Notes: generated from the letters alone by a model not told the origin. Shown: positions 21,414-30,332, counted from the first letter of the stretch. The stretch is 33,239 nt of DNA from Pseudomonas rhodesiae (GCF_007858255.1 NZ_VFEU01000038.1:1-33239), one strand, 5' to 3'. Program-made: numbers and translations.

Positions 21414-23975
21414 ATGCGCACACGGACACGTTCCTGGCTGTACTTGGGCATTGTCTCAACCTTTGCCCTGATCACCTTGCCCCCGCCTGCTCAGGGCGCC
21501 TGCTCGATCAACAACACGGCGGGCGACGATATCTCCACCTGCGACAGCGGCAGCGCGCCGGGCTATACCGATAACGGTGGCAACAACACCCTCAACATCA
21601 GCGGCTCGGGTCGACTCACCAGTAACGTGACGTTCGGCGCCAACAACGACTTGGTTGACATTAGCGGGCCTACCGCAGGTATCACGGGCAACCTCTCCAT
21701 GGGTGACGGCAGCAATATCTTCCGCTCAATCCTCGGCGATATCAGCGGCTCTGTCAGCCAGGGCGCGGGCCGGGATATAGCACAGATCAGCGGCGGCAGC
21801 GTGGGAGGAGCCTTCACTCAGGGCGCCGGCACCGACGATTTTGCAATGAGCGGTGGCACTGTCGCGTCGCTCGCTCAGGGCGACGGATTCGACACGTTCA
21901 GCATGAGTGGCGGCACCATCACCGGTGCTTTCGAAGATGGGGATTACGCCTTGATGTCCGGCGGCAGCATCGGCCGCGTCGACATGAAGCTGGATAACAA
22001 TACGTTCGATATGTCCGGGGGCAGAATCATTGGCAACCTGGTGACCGGTTTCGGCCTGGACACCATTCTGATTTCGGGTACGGCCTTTGTAGGGGGCAAT
22101 ATCAGCGTCAGCGGCGGCGATGACAGGGTGGAAGTCTCGGGTGGCGACGTCAACGGACGCATACTGATGAGCGCTGGGAATGACACTTTCGAGTGGTCGG
22201 GAGGCAATCTGCACTCTTTCGTACTGTTGGCCGATGGCGACGATAAAGCGCTGCTCAAAGGTCTGGTCAACGCACAACTGGCCCCTGCCCAACTGATCGA
22301 CGGTGGCCTTGGCAATGACACGCTGACCTTGGACAACACCAAGGCCGCCGATCCGGGCTTGTTTCCCAATTGGGAAACCATCCAGTTGGACAACGGCTCG
22401 CAGTTGACACTGGGCGGCACGCTCACCTTGGGCGACAGCGCCACAGGCACCGGCAAACTGACAATCGACGGCGCCAGTCAACTGTTGGTGAACACCGGTG
22501 TGATCGCGCCGTTCACCGACGGCCAAGCCGTCAATGTCACCAACAGCGGTACCATTGATATGAGCACCGGCAGTTCCAGTACCGCCGACAGCTTGACCAT
22601 CAAGGGCAATTACACCGGCAATGGTGGGCAGCTCCTGTTGCAAAGCAAGCTGGGCGGCGACGGTTCGCCCAGCGACAAACTGGTGGTCAGCCAGGGCACG
22701 ATGCAGGGCAATACGCTGATCAACGTCACCAACCTGGGCGGCACAGGGGCGGCCTCGTTACAGGATGGCATCCAGGTGGTGCAGGCCCTCAACGGTGCCA
22801 CCAGCAGCGGTACTGCATTTACACTCGGCAAACCGGTGTCCGCTGGCGCCTTTGATTACTACCTGTTCAAAGGCGGCGTCACGGCCGGAACCTCAGAAAA
22901 CTATTACCTGCGCTCGACCATCCCACAGGTGCCGATCGACCCGGTGATTATCGGCCCGTTGCCGGGCATCATCCCTGGCGAACCGCCGCTGCCGCCAAAC
23001 CCCGGAGTCGACCCACTGCCCATCTACCGCCCCGAAGTGTCGGTTTATGCCGTATTGTTCCCAGCCGTGCAACAGGTAGTTCAGGCCATGCTGGGCACTT
23101 ATCACGAACGCCTGGGCGACCAGCTTCAGCAACAGCAAACCGGCGCCTTCGCGGCCGGCTGGGGCCGGGTATATGGAAACAGCAGCCGACAAAGCTACAC
23201 CGGCACCGTCAGCCCAACGCTGGACAGTTCCGTGTCCGGATTCCAGGTGGGCACCGATGTCTACGCCGGCGTCCTCGACAACGGCTTGCAGCAGCGGGCC
23301 GGCTTTTTCGTCGGCCACAGCACCCTCAAAGGCGACGTCAAAGGCTTCAGTGACGCGCGCAAGGACCAGGACACTGGGAACACCACCTTGCGCGGCGACA
23401 GTCTGGGCGTGTACTGGACGCTGATCGGCGCCAACCAGGCATATTTGGATCTGGTGCTGATGGGCGCGCGCTTCGACGGCCACAATGAATCGGACCGTGG
23501 GGTGAAGATGAAGACCCGCGGCCACGACGTCACCGCCTCCGCCGAAGTCGGTTGGCCGCTGCCGATCAACGACACCTGGACTGCAGAGCCCCAGGCTCAG
23601 GTGATCATCGGCAAGACCAAGCTGGATCGGCAGAACGACGGGGTTTCCGATGTGTCTTTCAGCGCCGACACCCGCGTCACCACACGCCTGGGCCTACGCC
23701 TGCGGGGTAAATACCAGGTCAGCGGCATGCCCTTCGAACCCTATGCGCGGGCCAATGTGTGGCACACCAGCGCGGGGCAGAACACCGTCACCTTTGACCA
23801 CCTGACAGACATCGACACCGAGCAGAAATCCACCACCCTGGGCCTCAGCGTCGGCGCCAGCCTAAGGGTGGCGAAAGGCATCAGCCTGTACAGCGAGGTC
23901 GGTTACAACCGCAATCTGGACAGCAATGCCTTCAATGGGCGCCAAGGCACGCTGGGCCTGCGCATGGAGTTTTGA
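21414..23975 (+). CDS. Autotransporter with repeat-rich passenger (type Va secretion)
   Basis: An 853-residue outer membrane autotransporter. A signal peptide (LYLGIVSTFALITLPPPAQG, cut before ACSINN) leads to a passenger with two early cysteines (30 and 43). Residues about 73-282 contain roughly ten degenerate 20-residue coils with the signature (M/I/V)SGG(T/S/D)(V/I)xG after a D-N/D-TF strand, as in parallel beta-helices. A Pro-rich linker (PLPGIIPGEPPLPPNPG) follows near 520-540, then RPEVSVYAVLFPAVQQVVQAMLG and a barrel of about 280 residues. The barrel shows the FAAGWGRVYG and SGFQVGTDVYAGVL features and ends in a terminal Phe (LGLRMEF), as BAM substrates do. No protease triad is visible in the passenger, so an adhesive or structural surface role is likelier than an enzyme. 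GAGGA at 21403-21407 supports the ATG. Confidence 0.9.
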   Translation: MRTRTRSWLYLGIVSTFALITLPPPAQGACSINNTAGDDISTCDSGSAPGYTDNGGNNTLNISGSGRLTSNVTFGANNDLVDISGPTAGITGNLSMGDGSNIFRSILGDISGSVSQGAGRDIAQISGGSVGGAFTQGAGTDDFAMSGGTVASLAQGDGFDTFSMSGGTITGAFEDGDYALMSGGSIGRVDMKLDNNTFDMSGGRIIGNLVTGFGLDTILISGTAFVGGNISVSGGDDRVEVSGGDVNGRILMSAGNDTFEWSGGNLHSFVLLADGDDKALLKGLVNAQLAPAQLIDGGLGNDTLTLDNTKAADPGLFPNWETIQLDNGSQLTLGGTLTLGDSATGTGKLTIDGASQLLVNTGVIAPFTDGQAVNVTNSGTIDMSTGSSSTADSLTIKGNYTGNGGQLLLQSKLGGDGSPSDKLVVSQGTMQGNTLINVTNLGGTGAASLQDGIQVVQALNGATSSGTAFTLGKPVSAGAFDYYLFKGGVTAGTSENYYLRSTIPQVPIDPVIIGPLPGIIPGEPPLPPNPGVDPLPIYRPEVSVYAVLFPAVQQVVQAMLGTYHERLGDQLQQQQTGAFAAGWGRVYGNSSRQSYTGTVSPTLDSSVSGFQVGTDVYAGVLDNGLQQRAGFFVGHSTLKGDVKGFSDARKDQDTGNTTLRGDSLGVYWTLIGANQAYLDLVLMGARFDGHNESDRGVKMKTRGHDVTASAEVGWPLPINDTWTAEPQAQVIIGKTKLDRQNDGVSDVSFSADTRVTTRLGLRLRGKYQVSGMPFEPYARANVWHTSAGQNTVTFDHLTDIDTEQKSTTLGLSVGASLRVAKGISLYSEVGYNRNLDSNAFNGRQGTLGLRMEF

Positions 23976-23984
23976 CCGCGCCTT

Positions 23985-24019
23985 TGTATCGCAGTGTGTA
24001 TAGGGCCCGCTGCGATACA
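23985..24019. terminator. Inverted repeat after the autotransporter
   Basis: TGTATCGCAG and CTGCGATACA are perfect 10-bp arms separated by 15 nt that include GGGCCC. No T-run follows, so it may be a weak terminator or a regulator site serving the next gene, which begins 95 bases later. Confidence 0.4.
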
Positions 24020-24113
24020 TAACCTTTGACCCGGCGAGTTTGCTGAAACAGGCCAGATACAGCCCCGCGTTCAACTGTGCGCCAGGTATCTATCCCGCCG
24101 CAGGAGGCTCACC

Positions 24114-25148
24114 ATGTATACCCCGTCGACCCGTCGCTTCACACGCCACCCCCTGGTCCTGGCCTTGGCACTGCTGCCTCTGGGCATGGTCAGCCTGGCT
24201 CGGGCCGAAATGCCCGAGCTGAACACACCGATGCAAACCGCGCCCTCCTCCGCCCTGGGCGCACTTAAGCACATCAGGGCCGGTCTGTTGGACGTGGCCT
24301 ACGCCGAGGTAGGCCCGGCCAATGGCCCGACGGTGATCTTGCTGCATGGCTGGCCCTATGACATTGAGAGCTATGCGCAGGTGGCGCCGTTGCTCGCGGC
24401 CAAGGGTTACCGCGTGCTGATCCCCTATGCGCGAGGTTACGGCGGTACGCGGTTCCTGTCGGACGCCACCCCGCGCAACGGTCAACCGGCGGCGCTGGCC
24501 AAGGATGTGATCGACTTCATGGACGCGCTGAAGATCAAACAAGCGGTACTGGGGGGCTATGACTGGGGCGCACGCTCGGCGGATATCGTCTCGGCGCTGT
24601 GGCCGGAGCGGGTCAAGGCGCTGGTGTCGGTCAGCGGTTATCTGATCGGCAATCAAGCAGCCGGCCAGAACCCATTACCGCCCAAAGCCGAGCGGCAGTG
24701 GTGGTATCAGTTCTACTTCGCCACCGAACGCGGCGCCGCCGGTTACCAGAAGAACACCCACGCTTTCGCCAAGTTGATCTGGCAGACCGCCTCGCCAAAG
24801 TGGGCGTTCGACGATGCCACGTTCGAGCGCAGCGCCAAGGGCCTGGACAACCCCGATCATGTGGCAATCACCCTGTTCAACTACCGCTGGCGCCTGGGAC
24901 TGGTACATGGCGAGGCCCAATACGAGCCGCTGGAACAGCAACTGGCCAAGGCGCCCGCGATCAAGGTACCCACCGTCACCCTGGAAGGCGACGCCAACGG
25001 CGCTCCGCACCCGGCGCCCGAAGACTACGCCAAACGGTTCACCGGCAAGTATCAGTTCCGCCTGATCAACGGCGGCATCGGCCACAACTTGCCGCAGGAA
25101 GCGCCAGACGCGTTCGCCAAAGCGGTGATCGACGCGGATCACTTGTGA
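24114..25148 (+). CDS. Exported epoxide-hydrolase/dehalogenase-like alpha/beta hydrolase
   Basis: A 344-residue alpha/beta hydrolase with an Asp nucleophile: GGYDWGARSADIV has Asp150 where serine hydrolases have Ser, as in epoxide hydrolases and haloacetate or haloalkane dehalogenases. HGWPYDIESY at 79-88 is the oxyanion loop with the epoxide-hydrolase-like HGWP. NGGIGHNLPQEAPDAF carries the C-terminal His. A signal peptide (PLVLALALLPLGMVSLARA) places it in the periplasm, unusual for this group; an RR pair precedes the hydrophobic stretch, so Tat export is possible but the motif is imperfect. GCAGGAGG at 24101-24108 is a strong ribosome binding site. Its stop overlaps the cytochrome P460 start by one base. 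Confidence 0.85.
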   Translation: MYTPSTRRFTRHPLVLALALLPLGMVSLARAEMPELNTPMQTAPSSALGALKHIRAGLLDVAYAEVGPANGPTVILLHGWPYDIESYAQVAPLLAAKGYRVLIPYARGYGGTRFLSDATPRNGQPAALAKDVIDFMDALKIKQAVLGGYDWGARSADIVSALWPERVKALVSVSGYLIGNQAAGQNPLPPKAERQWWYQFYFATERGAAGYQKNTHAFAKLIWQTASPKWAFDDATFERSAKGLDNPDHVAITLFNYRWRLGLVHGEAQYEPLEQQLAKAPAIKVPTVTLEGDANGAPHPAPEDYAKRFTGKYQFRLINGGIGHNLPQEAPDAFAKAVIDADHL

Positions 25149-25633
25149 TGAAGCGCCTGTGTATCGCCGCCCTCACCCTGGCCGGCGGCGCCGGCAGCCT
25201 GGCATTGGCCGAGGGCGCGGCTTCGCCGATCTACGGGGTCACCATTCCCGACGGCTATCGTCAATGGGAACTGGTGGCGCCGGCCCAGGAAGCCGAACCA
25301 CTCAACGAACTGCGCGTGGTGCTGGGCAACAGCGCAGCTCTCAAAGCCTACCGTGACGGCAAGCTGCCCTTCCCCGACGGCACCGTGCTGGCCAAGCTTG
25401 CGTGGAAGCACACACCGTCACCGGCGTTCAAAAGCGCATCAATCCCCGGCGCGGCGACCACGCTGCAATTTATGGTCAAGGACTCGAAGAAATACGCCGC
25501 CACCGGCGGCTGGGGTTTTGGCCGTTTCATCAACGGCCAACCGGCCGATGAGGCACAGCATCAAACCTGCTTCGCGTGTCATCAGGCACTGGTGAAGGAC
25601 CACGACTATGTGTTCACCCGACTGGCGCCTTGA
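25148..25633 (+). CDS. Periplasmic cytochrome P460 family protein
   Basis: A 161-residue exported c-type haem protein. The signal peptide is MKRLCIAALTLAGGAGSLALA; the haem site CFACH is at 141-145 near the C-terminus, as in cytochrome P460. IPDGYRQWELVAP, LRVVLGNSAALKAYRDGKLPFPDGTVLAK, GWGFGRFINGQPAD and the CFACHQALVKDHDYVFTR ending are family hallmarks. In characterised P460s a lysine also crosslinks to the haem and the protein oxidises hydroxylamine or detoxifies NO; Lys83 in the FPDGTVLAKLAWK segment is a possible crosslinker but this is not proven from sequence. The start TGATG overlap couples it to the exported hydrolase. Confidence 0.9.
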   Translation: MKRLCIAALTLAGGAGSLALAEGAASPIYGVTIPDGYRQWELVAPAQEAEPLNELRVVLGNSAALKAYRDGKLPFPDGTVLAKLAWKHTPSPAFKSASIPGAATTLQFMVKDSKKYAATGGWGFGRFINGQPADEAQHQTCFACHQALVKDHDYVFTRLAP

Positions 25634-25699
25634 AGGCGCCAAACCGGCTGATCTCAATCCTCTCAAAACAAGGGCGGGACCACTGCGGTTCGCGCCCTT
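25623..25699 (+). terminator. Two hairpins after the cytochrome P460 gene
   Basis: TGGCGCCTT/AAGGCGCCA (25623-25641) straddles the stop codon, and AAGGGCG/CGCCCTT (25670-25676 with 25693-25699) lies 36 bases beyond it. Neither has a long T-run; together they probably end the hydrolase-P460 transcript before the receptor gene. Confidence 0.45.
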
Positions 25700-25802
25700 T
25701 CCATCTCGATAGCGGCCAAACGCCACCCACCAACATGTGAAAAATTCGTTAACTAATTCTTCCCTAAGGCTTTTTCCTACAGACTGATTCTGCCAGACTA
25801 AC

Positions 25803-25821
25803 GCGAATAGTTCTCAACATA
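25803..25821 (+). promoter_or_regulatory. Candidate Fur box for the siderophore receptor
   Basis: The complement of this 19-mer reads TATGTTGAGAACTATTCGC, matching the Fur consensus GATAATGATAATCATTATC at 11 of 19 positions and containing the TGAGAA-TATT core common in Pseudomonas Fur sites. It is 43 bases before the start codon of a TonB-dependent siderophore receptor, where iron repression is expected. Confidence 0.45.
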
Positions 25822-25863
25822 TTTCTTATTAGCCACGGACGGCACTCGGGGAGAGTCAGTTTC

Positions 25864-28023
25864 ATGTCTGTGCAATCACACGGCGGCAATGGTTTTTCAC
25901 TTAGTCTGATGACATTGGCGGTCTGTCTGGCCACCACCCACGCGGCTTACGCCGCCGACGCAGAAGCACCGGCCACCACGCTGGAACTGGGCGCCACGCA
26001 AATTTCCGGCGAAGGCCAATTGGGCCAGACCACCGAAGGCACCCAGTCCTACACCACCGGCTCGATGAGTACCGCAACCAAGCTGCCACTGACCTTGCGC
26101 GAAACCCCGCAGGCCGTCACCGTGATCACCCGTCAGCGCATGGACGACCAGGCGATGACCAGCATCAATGACGTGGTCAACGCCACGCCTGGTCTGTTTT
26201 TGAACTACTCCGACGGCCCTGGTCGGCAGACCTACACCTCCCGGGGCTTCGACATCGATAACCTGATGTATGACGGCATCCCCAGTGGTTACAACGGCGC
26301 GTCGGTGGGTGCGCAGCCGAACCTGGCGATGTTCGACCGCGTTGAAGTGGTGCGCGGCGCCACTGGCCTGGTCACTGGCGCGGGCAACCCGTCAGCCGCC
26401 ATCAACATGATCCGCAAGCGTCCGTTGGATGAGCAGAAAGTTACCCTCACCGGCGCAGCCGGCAGTTGGGACGATTATCGCGGCGAACTCGACGCTTCCA
26501 GCCCGCTCAACGACAGCGGCACCCTGCGCGGCCGAGTGGTGACGTCGTACCGCGACGCCAACAGCTTTATCGACAAGGCCGAAAACAGTCACGGCCTGTT
26601 TTATGCGGTCACCGAAGCCGACCTGAGCGAAGACACCACCCTGACCTTGGGCTTCTCCAACCAGAAGGACAAAACCAACTACTTCTGGGGCGCCTCGATG
26701 ATCGGCCAGGACGGCCATCACCTCGACCTGCCGCGCTCCTACAACCCCGGCACCGATTGGGAAAACAAGGATCAGGAAATCAACACGGTCTTCGCCGAAC
26801 TGCGCCAGCGCCTGGCCAATGACTGGAACCTGCAAGTCAACGCCAACTATGCCGAACAGAACGCGCTGTTTTCCGGCTCGTACCAATCGCGCTGGGTCAA
26901 CAACTCCCTGGCACGTACGGTGTACCAGGCCAAGTACGACGAAAACCAGGCCGGGGTCGACGCCTTTGTCAGCGGCCCGTTCCAGGCATTCGGGCGCAGC
27001 CATGAACTGGTGGTCGGCGCGAGCAAGCGCATCTACGACATGACCACCCACAACTACAGCCCCTACGACCTCAACTGGCCACTCACCGCAGGCAAGCCGG
27101 ACTTCGTCCACACCAACAACCAGCGCGAAGTCACCACCCAGGACAGCGTTTACGTCACCACGCGCCTGAGCCTGGCCGACCCGTTGAAGTTGATCCTCGG
27201 CGGGCGCCTGGACTGGTACGACTACGATAATCGCGACGGCGACGGCGACTTCCACGTCACCCGCAACCTTACGCGCTACGCCGGCCTGATCTACGAGCTG
27301 GACGATCACCACTCGGTGTACGTCAGCTACAGCGACATCTTCACCCCGCAAAAAGAAAAGGACACCGGCGCCGCGCCGCTCAAGCCCATCGTTGGCAAGA
27401 ACTATGAGGTCGGCATCAAGGGCGAATACCTGGGCGGCGCGCTGAACGCTAGCGTTGCGCTGTTCCGCATCGACCAGGAAAACCGTGCTGTGCAGGTGGT
27501 GGTGCCGAACTGCCCGCAGGCTTCGTGCTCCCAGGCATCAGGTGAGATCCGCAGCCAGGGTATCGACTTCGAACTGCAAGGCGCATTGACCGAAAACTGG
27601 CAGGTCGGTGGTGGCTACACCTACGCACGCACCCACACCATCAAGGACGACGCCAAGCCGCAGTTGGTCAACAAGCAGTTCGATACCGACGTCCCGGAAC
27701 ACCTGTTTAAGTTGACCACCCGCTACAACTTCCAGGGCCCACTGGAAAAACTGCGGGTGGGCGGCAACATTTCCTGGCAGAGCCGCCTGTACAACGATAT
27801 CCCGTTGGCCAACGGCAGCACCTACCGCCTGCAACAAGGCGCCTACGCCGTCACCGACCTGATGGCCGGCTACAAGGTCAACGACCACCTCGACCTGCAG
27901 GTCAACGCCAACAACATCTTCGACCGGCGCTACTACTCCACCATCGCCAACTCGGCGAGCTATGGCGGCGACGCCTACGGCAACCCGCGCAACATGATGC
28001 TCACGGCCAAGTACAGTTTCTGA
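25864..28023 (+). CDS. TonB-dependent siderophore receptor
   Basis: A 719-residue outer membrane receptor. A signal peptide (FSLSLMTLAVCLATTHAAYA) is followed by a short region with a possible TonB box. The plug at about 75-195 shows LRETPQAVTVITRQRMDDQ, TPGLFLNYSDGPGRQTYTSRGF, VEVVRGATGLVTGAGNPSAA and INMIRKRP. The 22-strand barrel follows, and the C-terminal NNIFDRRYYSTI and PRNMMLTAKYSF end in Phe. It belongs to the FhuE/FpvA-like siderophore receptors. There is no N-terminal STN signalling domain, so it imports without controlling a sigma/anti-sigma pair; none is nearby. A loop cysteine pair CPQASC is present. GGGGAGA at 25847-25853 supports the ATG. The siderophore cannot be assigned. 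Confidence 0.92.
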   Translation: MSVQSHGGNGFSLSLMTLAVCLATTHAAYAADAEAPATTLELGATQISGEGQLGQTTEGTQSYTTGSMSTATKLPLTLRETPQAVTVITRQRMDDQAMTSINDVVNATPGLFLNYSDGPGRQTYTSRGFDIDNLMYDGIPSGYNGASVGAQPNLAMFDRVEVVRGATGLVTGAGNPSAAINMIRKRPLDEQKVTLTGAAGSWDDYRGELDASSPLNDSGTLRGRVVTSYRDANSFIDKAENSHGLFYAVTEADLSEDTTLTLGFSNQKDKTNYFWGASMIGQDGHHLDLPRSYNPGTDWENKDQEINTVFAELRQRLANDWNLQVNANYAEQNALFSGSYQSRWVNNSLARTVYQAKYDENQAGVDAFVSGPFQAFGRSHELVVGASKRIYDMTTHNYSPYDLNWPLTAGKPDFVHTNNQREVTTQDSVYVTTRLSLADPLKLILGGRLDWYDYDNRDGDGDFHVTRNLTRYAGLIYELDDHHSVYVSYSDIFTPQKEKDTGAAPLKPIVGKNYEVGIKGEYLGGALNASVALFRIDQENRAVQVVVPNCPQASCSQASGEIRSQGIDFELQGALTENWQVGGGYTYARTHTIKDDAKPQLVNKQFDTDVPEHLFKLTTRYNFQGPLEKLRVGGNISWQSRLYNDIPLANGSTYRLQQGAYAVTDLMAGYKVNDHLDLQVNANNIFDRRYYSTIANSASYGGDAYGNPRNMMLTAKYSF

Positions 28024-28055
28024 GGCTTCAGGCAACACGCGTCGACGGCCCCCCC

Positions 28056-28080
28056 CCGCCGGCGCTAGCGCTGACGGCGG
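28056..28080. terminator. GC hairpin between convergent genes
   Basis: CCGCCG (28056-28061) pairs with CGGCGG (28075-28080), with an inner GCG/CGC stem. A run of nine C residues (28049-28057) abuts it. It overlaps the stop codon of the DUF2867 gene and may end transcription from both sides. Confidence 0.35.
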
Positions 28081-28562
28081 CAACGCATCAGCGTTGCCCG
28101 CACCACCAGCTTGTGAAACGGGCGAATCAGCAGAATGTAGATACGCCCCAGCCGGTTGTGGGTGTGTACCGCCGTCGTGGCGATCAGCACTTCACCGCGC
28201 TCGTCGCGTCGTCGAAGCAGCGAAAGACGAAAATCCAGGTGACTGTCATTTTCCCCCAGCACCATTTCGTCAGCGCTTTGCTCCAACACCGGGAAAAAGT
28301 CGATATGGGCTTTATCCGAATGGGCGCGACGCACCTCGCCGGAGGTCCGCACGCCCAACGGCCCCATCACACCATCGCGGATCGCTATCAGCACCTTGAA
28401 CCACACAGGCGGCGAACCCAAGGCGCGTACGGCGAGGTCATTGATGGAGACGTCAGCCGCGTCGATAGGCACGACAAAACTATCAAGCAACTGCGCGTTC
28501 GCGTACCAGTCACGGATCAGGCTTTCTGGCGGTGGATCGATAGGCCGGGCAAGCAAGGTCAT
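28065..28562 (-). CDS. DUF2867 family protein
   Basis: A 165-residue protein with the DUF2867 pattern: NAQLLDSFVVPIDAADVSI near the start, VRALGSPPVWFKVLIAIRDG, DKAHIDFFPVLEQSADEMVL, DSHLDFRLSLLRRRD and a basic C-terminus (YILLIRPFHKLVVRATLMR). The family is thought to adopt an SRPBCC-like fold and has no known function. The ATG at 28562 is preferred to the ORF's first ATG at 28652, which lies next to a REP and would add residues without homology. It is downstream of the SPFH gene on the same strand with a REP between them, so co-transcription is possible but reduced. Confidence 0.75.
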   Translation of the reverse strand: MTLLARPIDPPPESLIRDWYANAQLLDSFVVPIDAADVSINDLAVRALGSPPVWFKVLIAIRDGVMGPLGVRTSGEVRRAHSDKAHIDFFPVLEQSADEMVLGENDSHLDFRLSLLRRRDERGEVLIATTAVHTHNRLGRIYILLIRPFHKLVVRATLMRCRRQR

Positions 28563-28621
28563 GTGAGGGGTTTCCCTGAATGAATGCAGCTGATTCGTGA
28601 GCGTGGTCGGCAGTCCGGGCG

Positions 28622-28647
28622 CCATCGGGGGCAAGCCCCCTCCCACA
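28622..28647. repeat. REP element (GGGGGCAAGCCCCC type)
   Basis: GGGGGC-AA-GCCCCC at 28627-28640 followed by TCCCACA is the typical P. fluorescens group REP head. It lies ten bases beyond the SPFH stop codon (minus strand) and would act as a 3' hairpin for that mRNA. Confidence 0.8.
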
Positions 28648-28656
28648 TTCAAAACA

Positions 28657-29520
28657 TTATCGATCGACCTGCTTGGCGTCGATAAACGGCACCGTACTGT
28701 TTGGCAGCATGGTGGTCGGCAGTACGCCGTTCCAGCGCTCGGCCTTAGTCAACTCGATCAGGTTCTGGTTGCTGGCCAGGGCCTTGGCGCGGGCCTGGAT
28801 CGCGTCGGCTTCGGCGTTGCCGCGCAAGCGCGTGGACTCGGCATCCGCCTTGGCCTGGGCCAATTGCGAGTCGGCCTCGGCTTGGGCCTGGGTCACCCGG
28901 ATCTGCGCCTGCACCTGCTCGGTCTGCAGCATTTGCTCGCGGGTTTTGACTTCCACTTCGGCTTTCATGCGCAAGGCAATCGAACGTTCGTAGTCATCGC
29001 TGAAGTCGATGTTCTCGATCTGTACGCTGTCGATCACCACTGGCCCGACTACCGAATCGCGGATGGCCTTGGTCACATCTGCGACAAATTTGCCGCGATT
29101 CTGTACCGCCGACACTGCGTTGTACTGGCCAAACACGTTTTCCACCTGGGTCGGCACCTGACGGGCGATCAGGCGGTCACGCACGCCATCCAAGTCCTTG
29201 TAACTGGTGTACACCTTGGCGACATCGCTGGTAGGGATGTGCCAGGACACCGAGACCTGCAACTTGGCGGTCTGCTGGTCCTTGCTGTACGCCTGGAGGT
29301 TGGCGTACTGGGTAGCCTGGCTTTGAATGCTGATAAACCGCACCGACTCAATGAACGGCAGCTTGAACGACAGGCCCGGTTCCACCACCCCTATCATCGC
29401 GCCGTTACGCAACAGCACACCCCGCTCGGTCTCATCGACCGTGAACCAACTGGTGGCCAGAGACACCACCACGACCAACCCCACCGCTGCAGCGGCATAA
29501 GTAACCATTTTATTGTTCAT
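28657..29520 (-). CDS. SPFH/prohibitin family membrane protein
   Basis: A 287-residue protein with one N-terminal membrane anchor (VTYAAAAVGLVVVVSLATSW), a PHB/SPFH domain (FTVDETERGVLLRNGAMIG, PGLSFKLPFIESVRFISIQ, KLQVSVSWHI, VRDRLIARQVPTQVENVFGQ) and a long coiled coil rich in Ala, Gln and Glu (KTREQMLQTEQVQAQIRVTQ, AQAEADSQLAQAKADAESTR). It ends with the NGVLPTTMLP motif found in prohibitin-like bacterial proteins. Such proteins oligomerise into membrane rings or scaffolds and can modulate proteases such as FtsH. No NfeD or HflK/C partner lies beside it. It is divergent from the GNAT gene across a 214-bp region with no clear promoter. Confidence 0.88.
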   Translation of the reverse strand: MNNKMVTYAAAAVGLVVVVSLATSWFTVDETERGVLLRNGAMIGVVEPGLSFKLPFIESVRFISIQSQATQYANLQAYSKDQQTAKLQVSVSWHIPTSDVAKVYTSYKDLDGVRDRLIARQVPTQVENVFGQYNAVSAVQNRGKFVADVTKAIRDSVVGPVVIDSVQIENIDFSDDYERSIALRMKAEVEVKTREQMLQTEQVQAQIRVTQAQAEADSQLAQAKADAESTRLRGNAEADAIQARAKALASNQNLIELTKAERWNGVLPTTMLPNSTVPFIDAKQVDR

Positions 29521-29734
29521 CGAAACGTCGCGTCCCTTCGTTAAATTGGCGGCACGATACCCTGAACCGCGCCCTAAGTGGGGTGATAACCAGGCAAATT
29601 TGCAGTACTGATAGCAGCGTCACAGTCCTGAAACTGCGCGTCGTGCTTGCCCCAAGCCCGCGTTATTCCGTCATCAACGGACGGCCTATTGAAATACCCC
29701 GCTAGAAATACATGTCCGCACCAGGAGCCGATCA

Positions 29735-30253
29735 ATGATTCGCAAAGCACTGCCCTCTGACGCTCGGGCCGTTGCCCAGGTGCATATCAACAGTTGGCAG
29801 CACGCCTATCGTGACCTGATGCCTGCCCACTACTTGGATTCACTAGACGCAACCCTGGCTCATCGCGAATCCAACTGGCGGCGCGCGCTTGAGTTGGGAG
29901 AATCAAGCGTATGGGTGGCGCAACTGCAAGAGCAGGTTGTCGGTTGGATCTGCGTGGGCGCCAGCCGTGACGGAGATTGTGTCGGGGGCAATGTGGGTGA
30001 GGTCGAAGCCCTTTACGTCGCCGCCGGCCATTGGCACACCGGCGTCGGGCAGGCCTTGTGGAACGCCGGTGTGCGAGCGCTGAAGGCGCAGGGGTTTGAG
30101 CGCCTGACACTCTGGGTCCTGAGCGGCAACGAACGGGCTCGGCGCTTTTATCGCCGGGTGGGCTGTATAGAGGACATCGGCAGCCAGCGTCCGCTTGAGC
30201 GCGGTGGCGTCAAGCTGGGAGAGGTAAGGTACGGCTTGCAGTTACCCACCTGA
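29735..30253 (+). CDS. GNAT family N-acetyltransferase
   Basis: A 172-residue acetyl-CoA-dependent transferase. MIRKALPSDARAVAQVHINS is the usual N-terminal strand and helix with WQHAYRDLMPAHYL, as in small-molecule or RimI-like GNATs. VEALYVAAGHWHTGVGQALW holds the acetyl-CoA loop; its first position is Trp100 where Arg or Gln is normal (WHTGVG in place of R/Q-x-x-G-x-G), which may weaken CoA binding. LWVLSGNERARRFYRRVGC is the C-terminal signature. CAGGAG at 29720-29725 supports the ATG. Substrate unknown. Confidence 0.88.
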   Translation: MIRKALPSDARAVAQVHINSWQHAYRDLMPAHYLDSLDATLAHRESNWRRALELGESSVWVAQLQEQVVGWICVGASRDGDCVGGNVGEVEALYVAAGHWHTGVGQALWNAGVRALKAQGFERLTLWVLSGNERARRFYRRVGCIEDIGSQRPLERGGVKLGEVRYGLQLPT

Positions 30254-30332
30254 AAGGTCTTCAAACAATTGTCGGGCCGGCCCACCTGCCCTTATTCTCA
30301 ACGCTGCCCGCTCACCTGCACCTGGAGCCGCC

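Noticed and set aside
28049..28057. Run of nine C residues as a phase-variable switch
   Set aside because: It is between convergent genes and in neither reading frame nor a promoter, so slippage would have no evident effect.
28597..29544. Plus-strand frame of 315 codons opposite the SPFH gene
   Set aside because: The minus strand holds the full PHB domain and coiled coil; the plus product has no recognisable motif.
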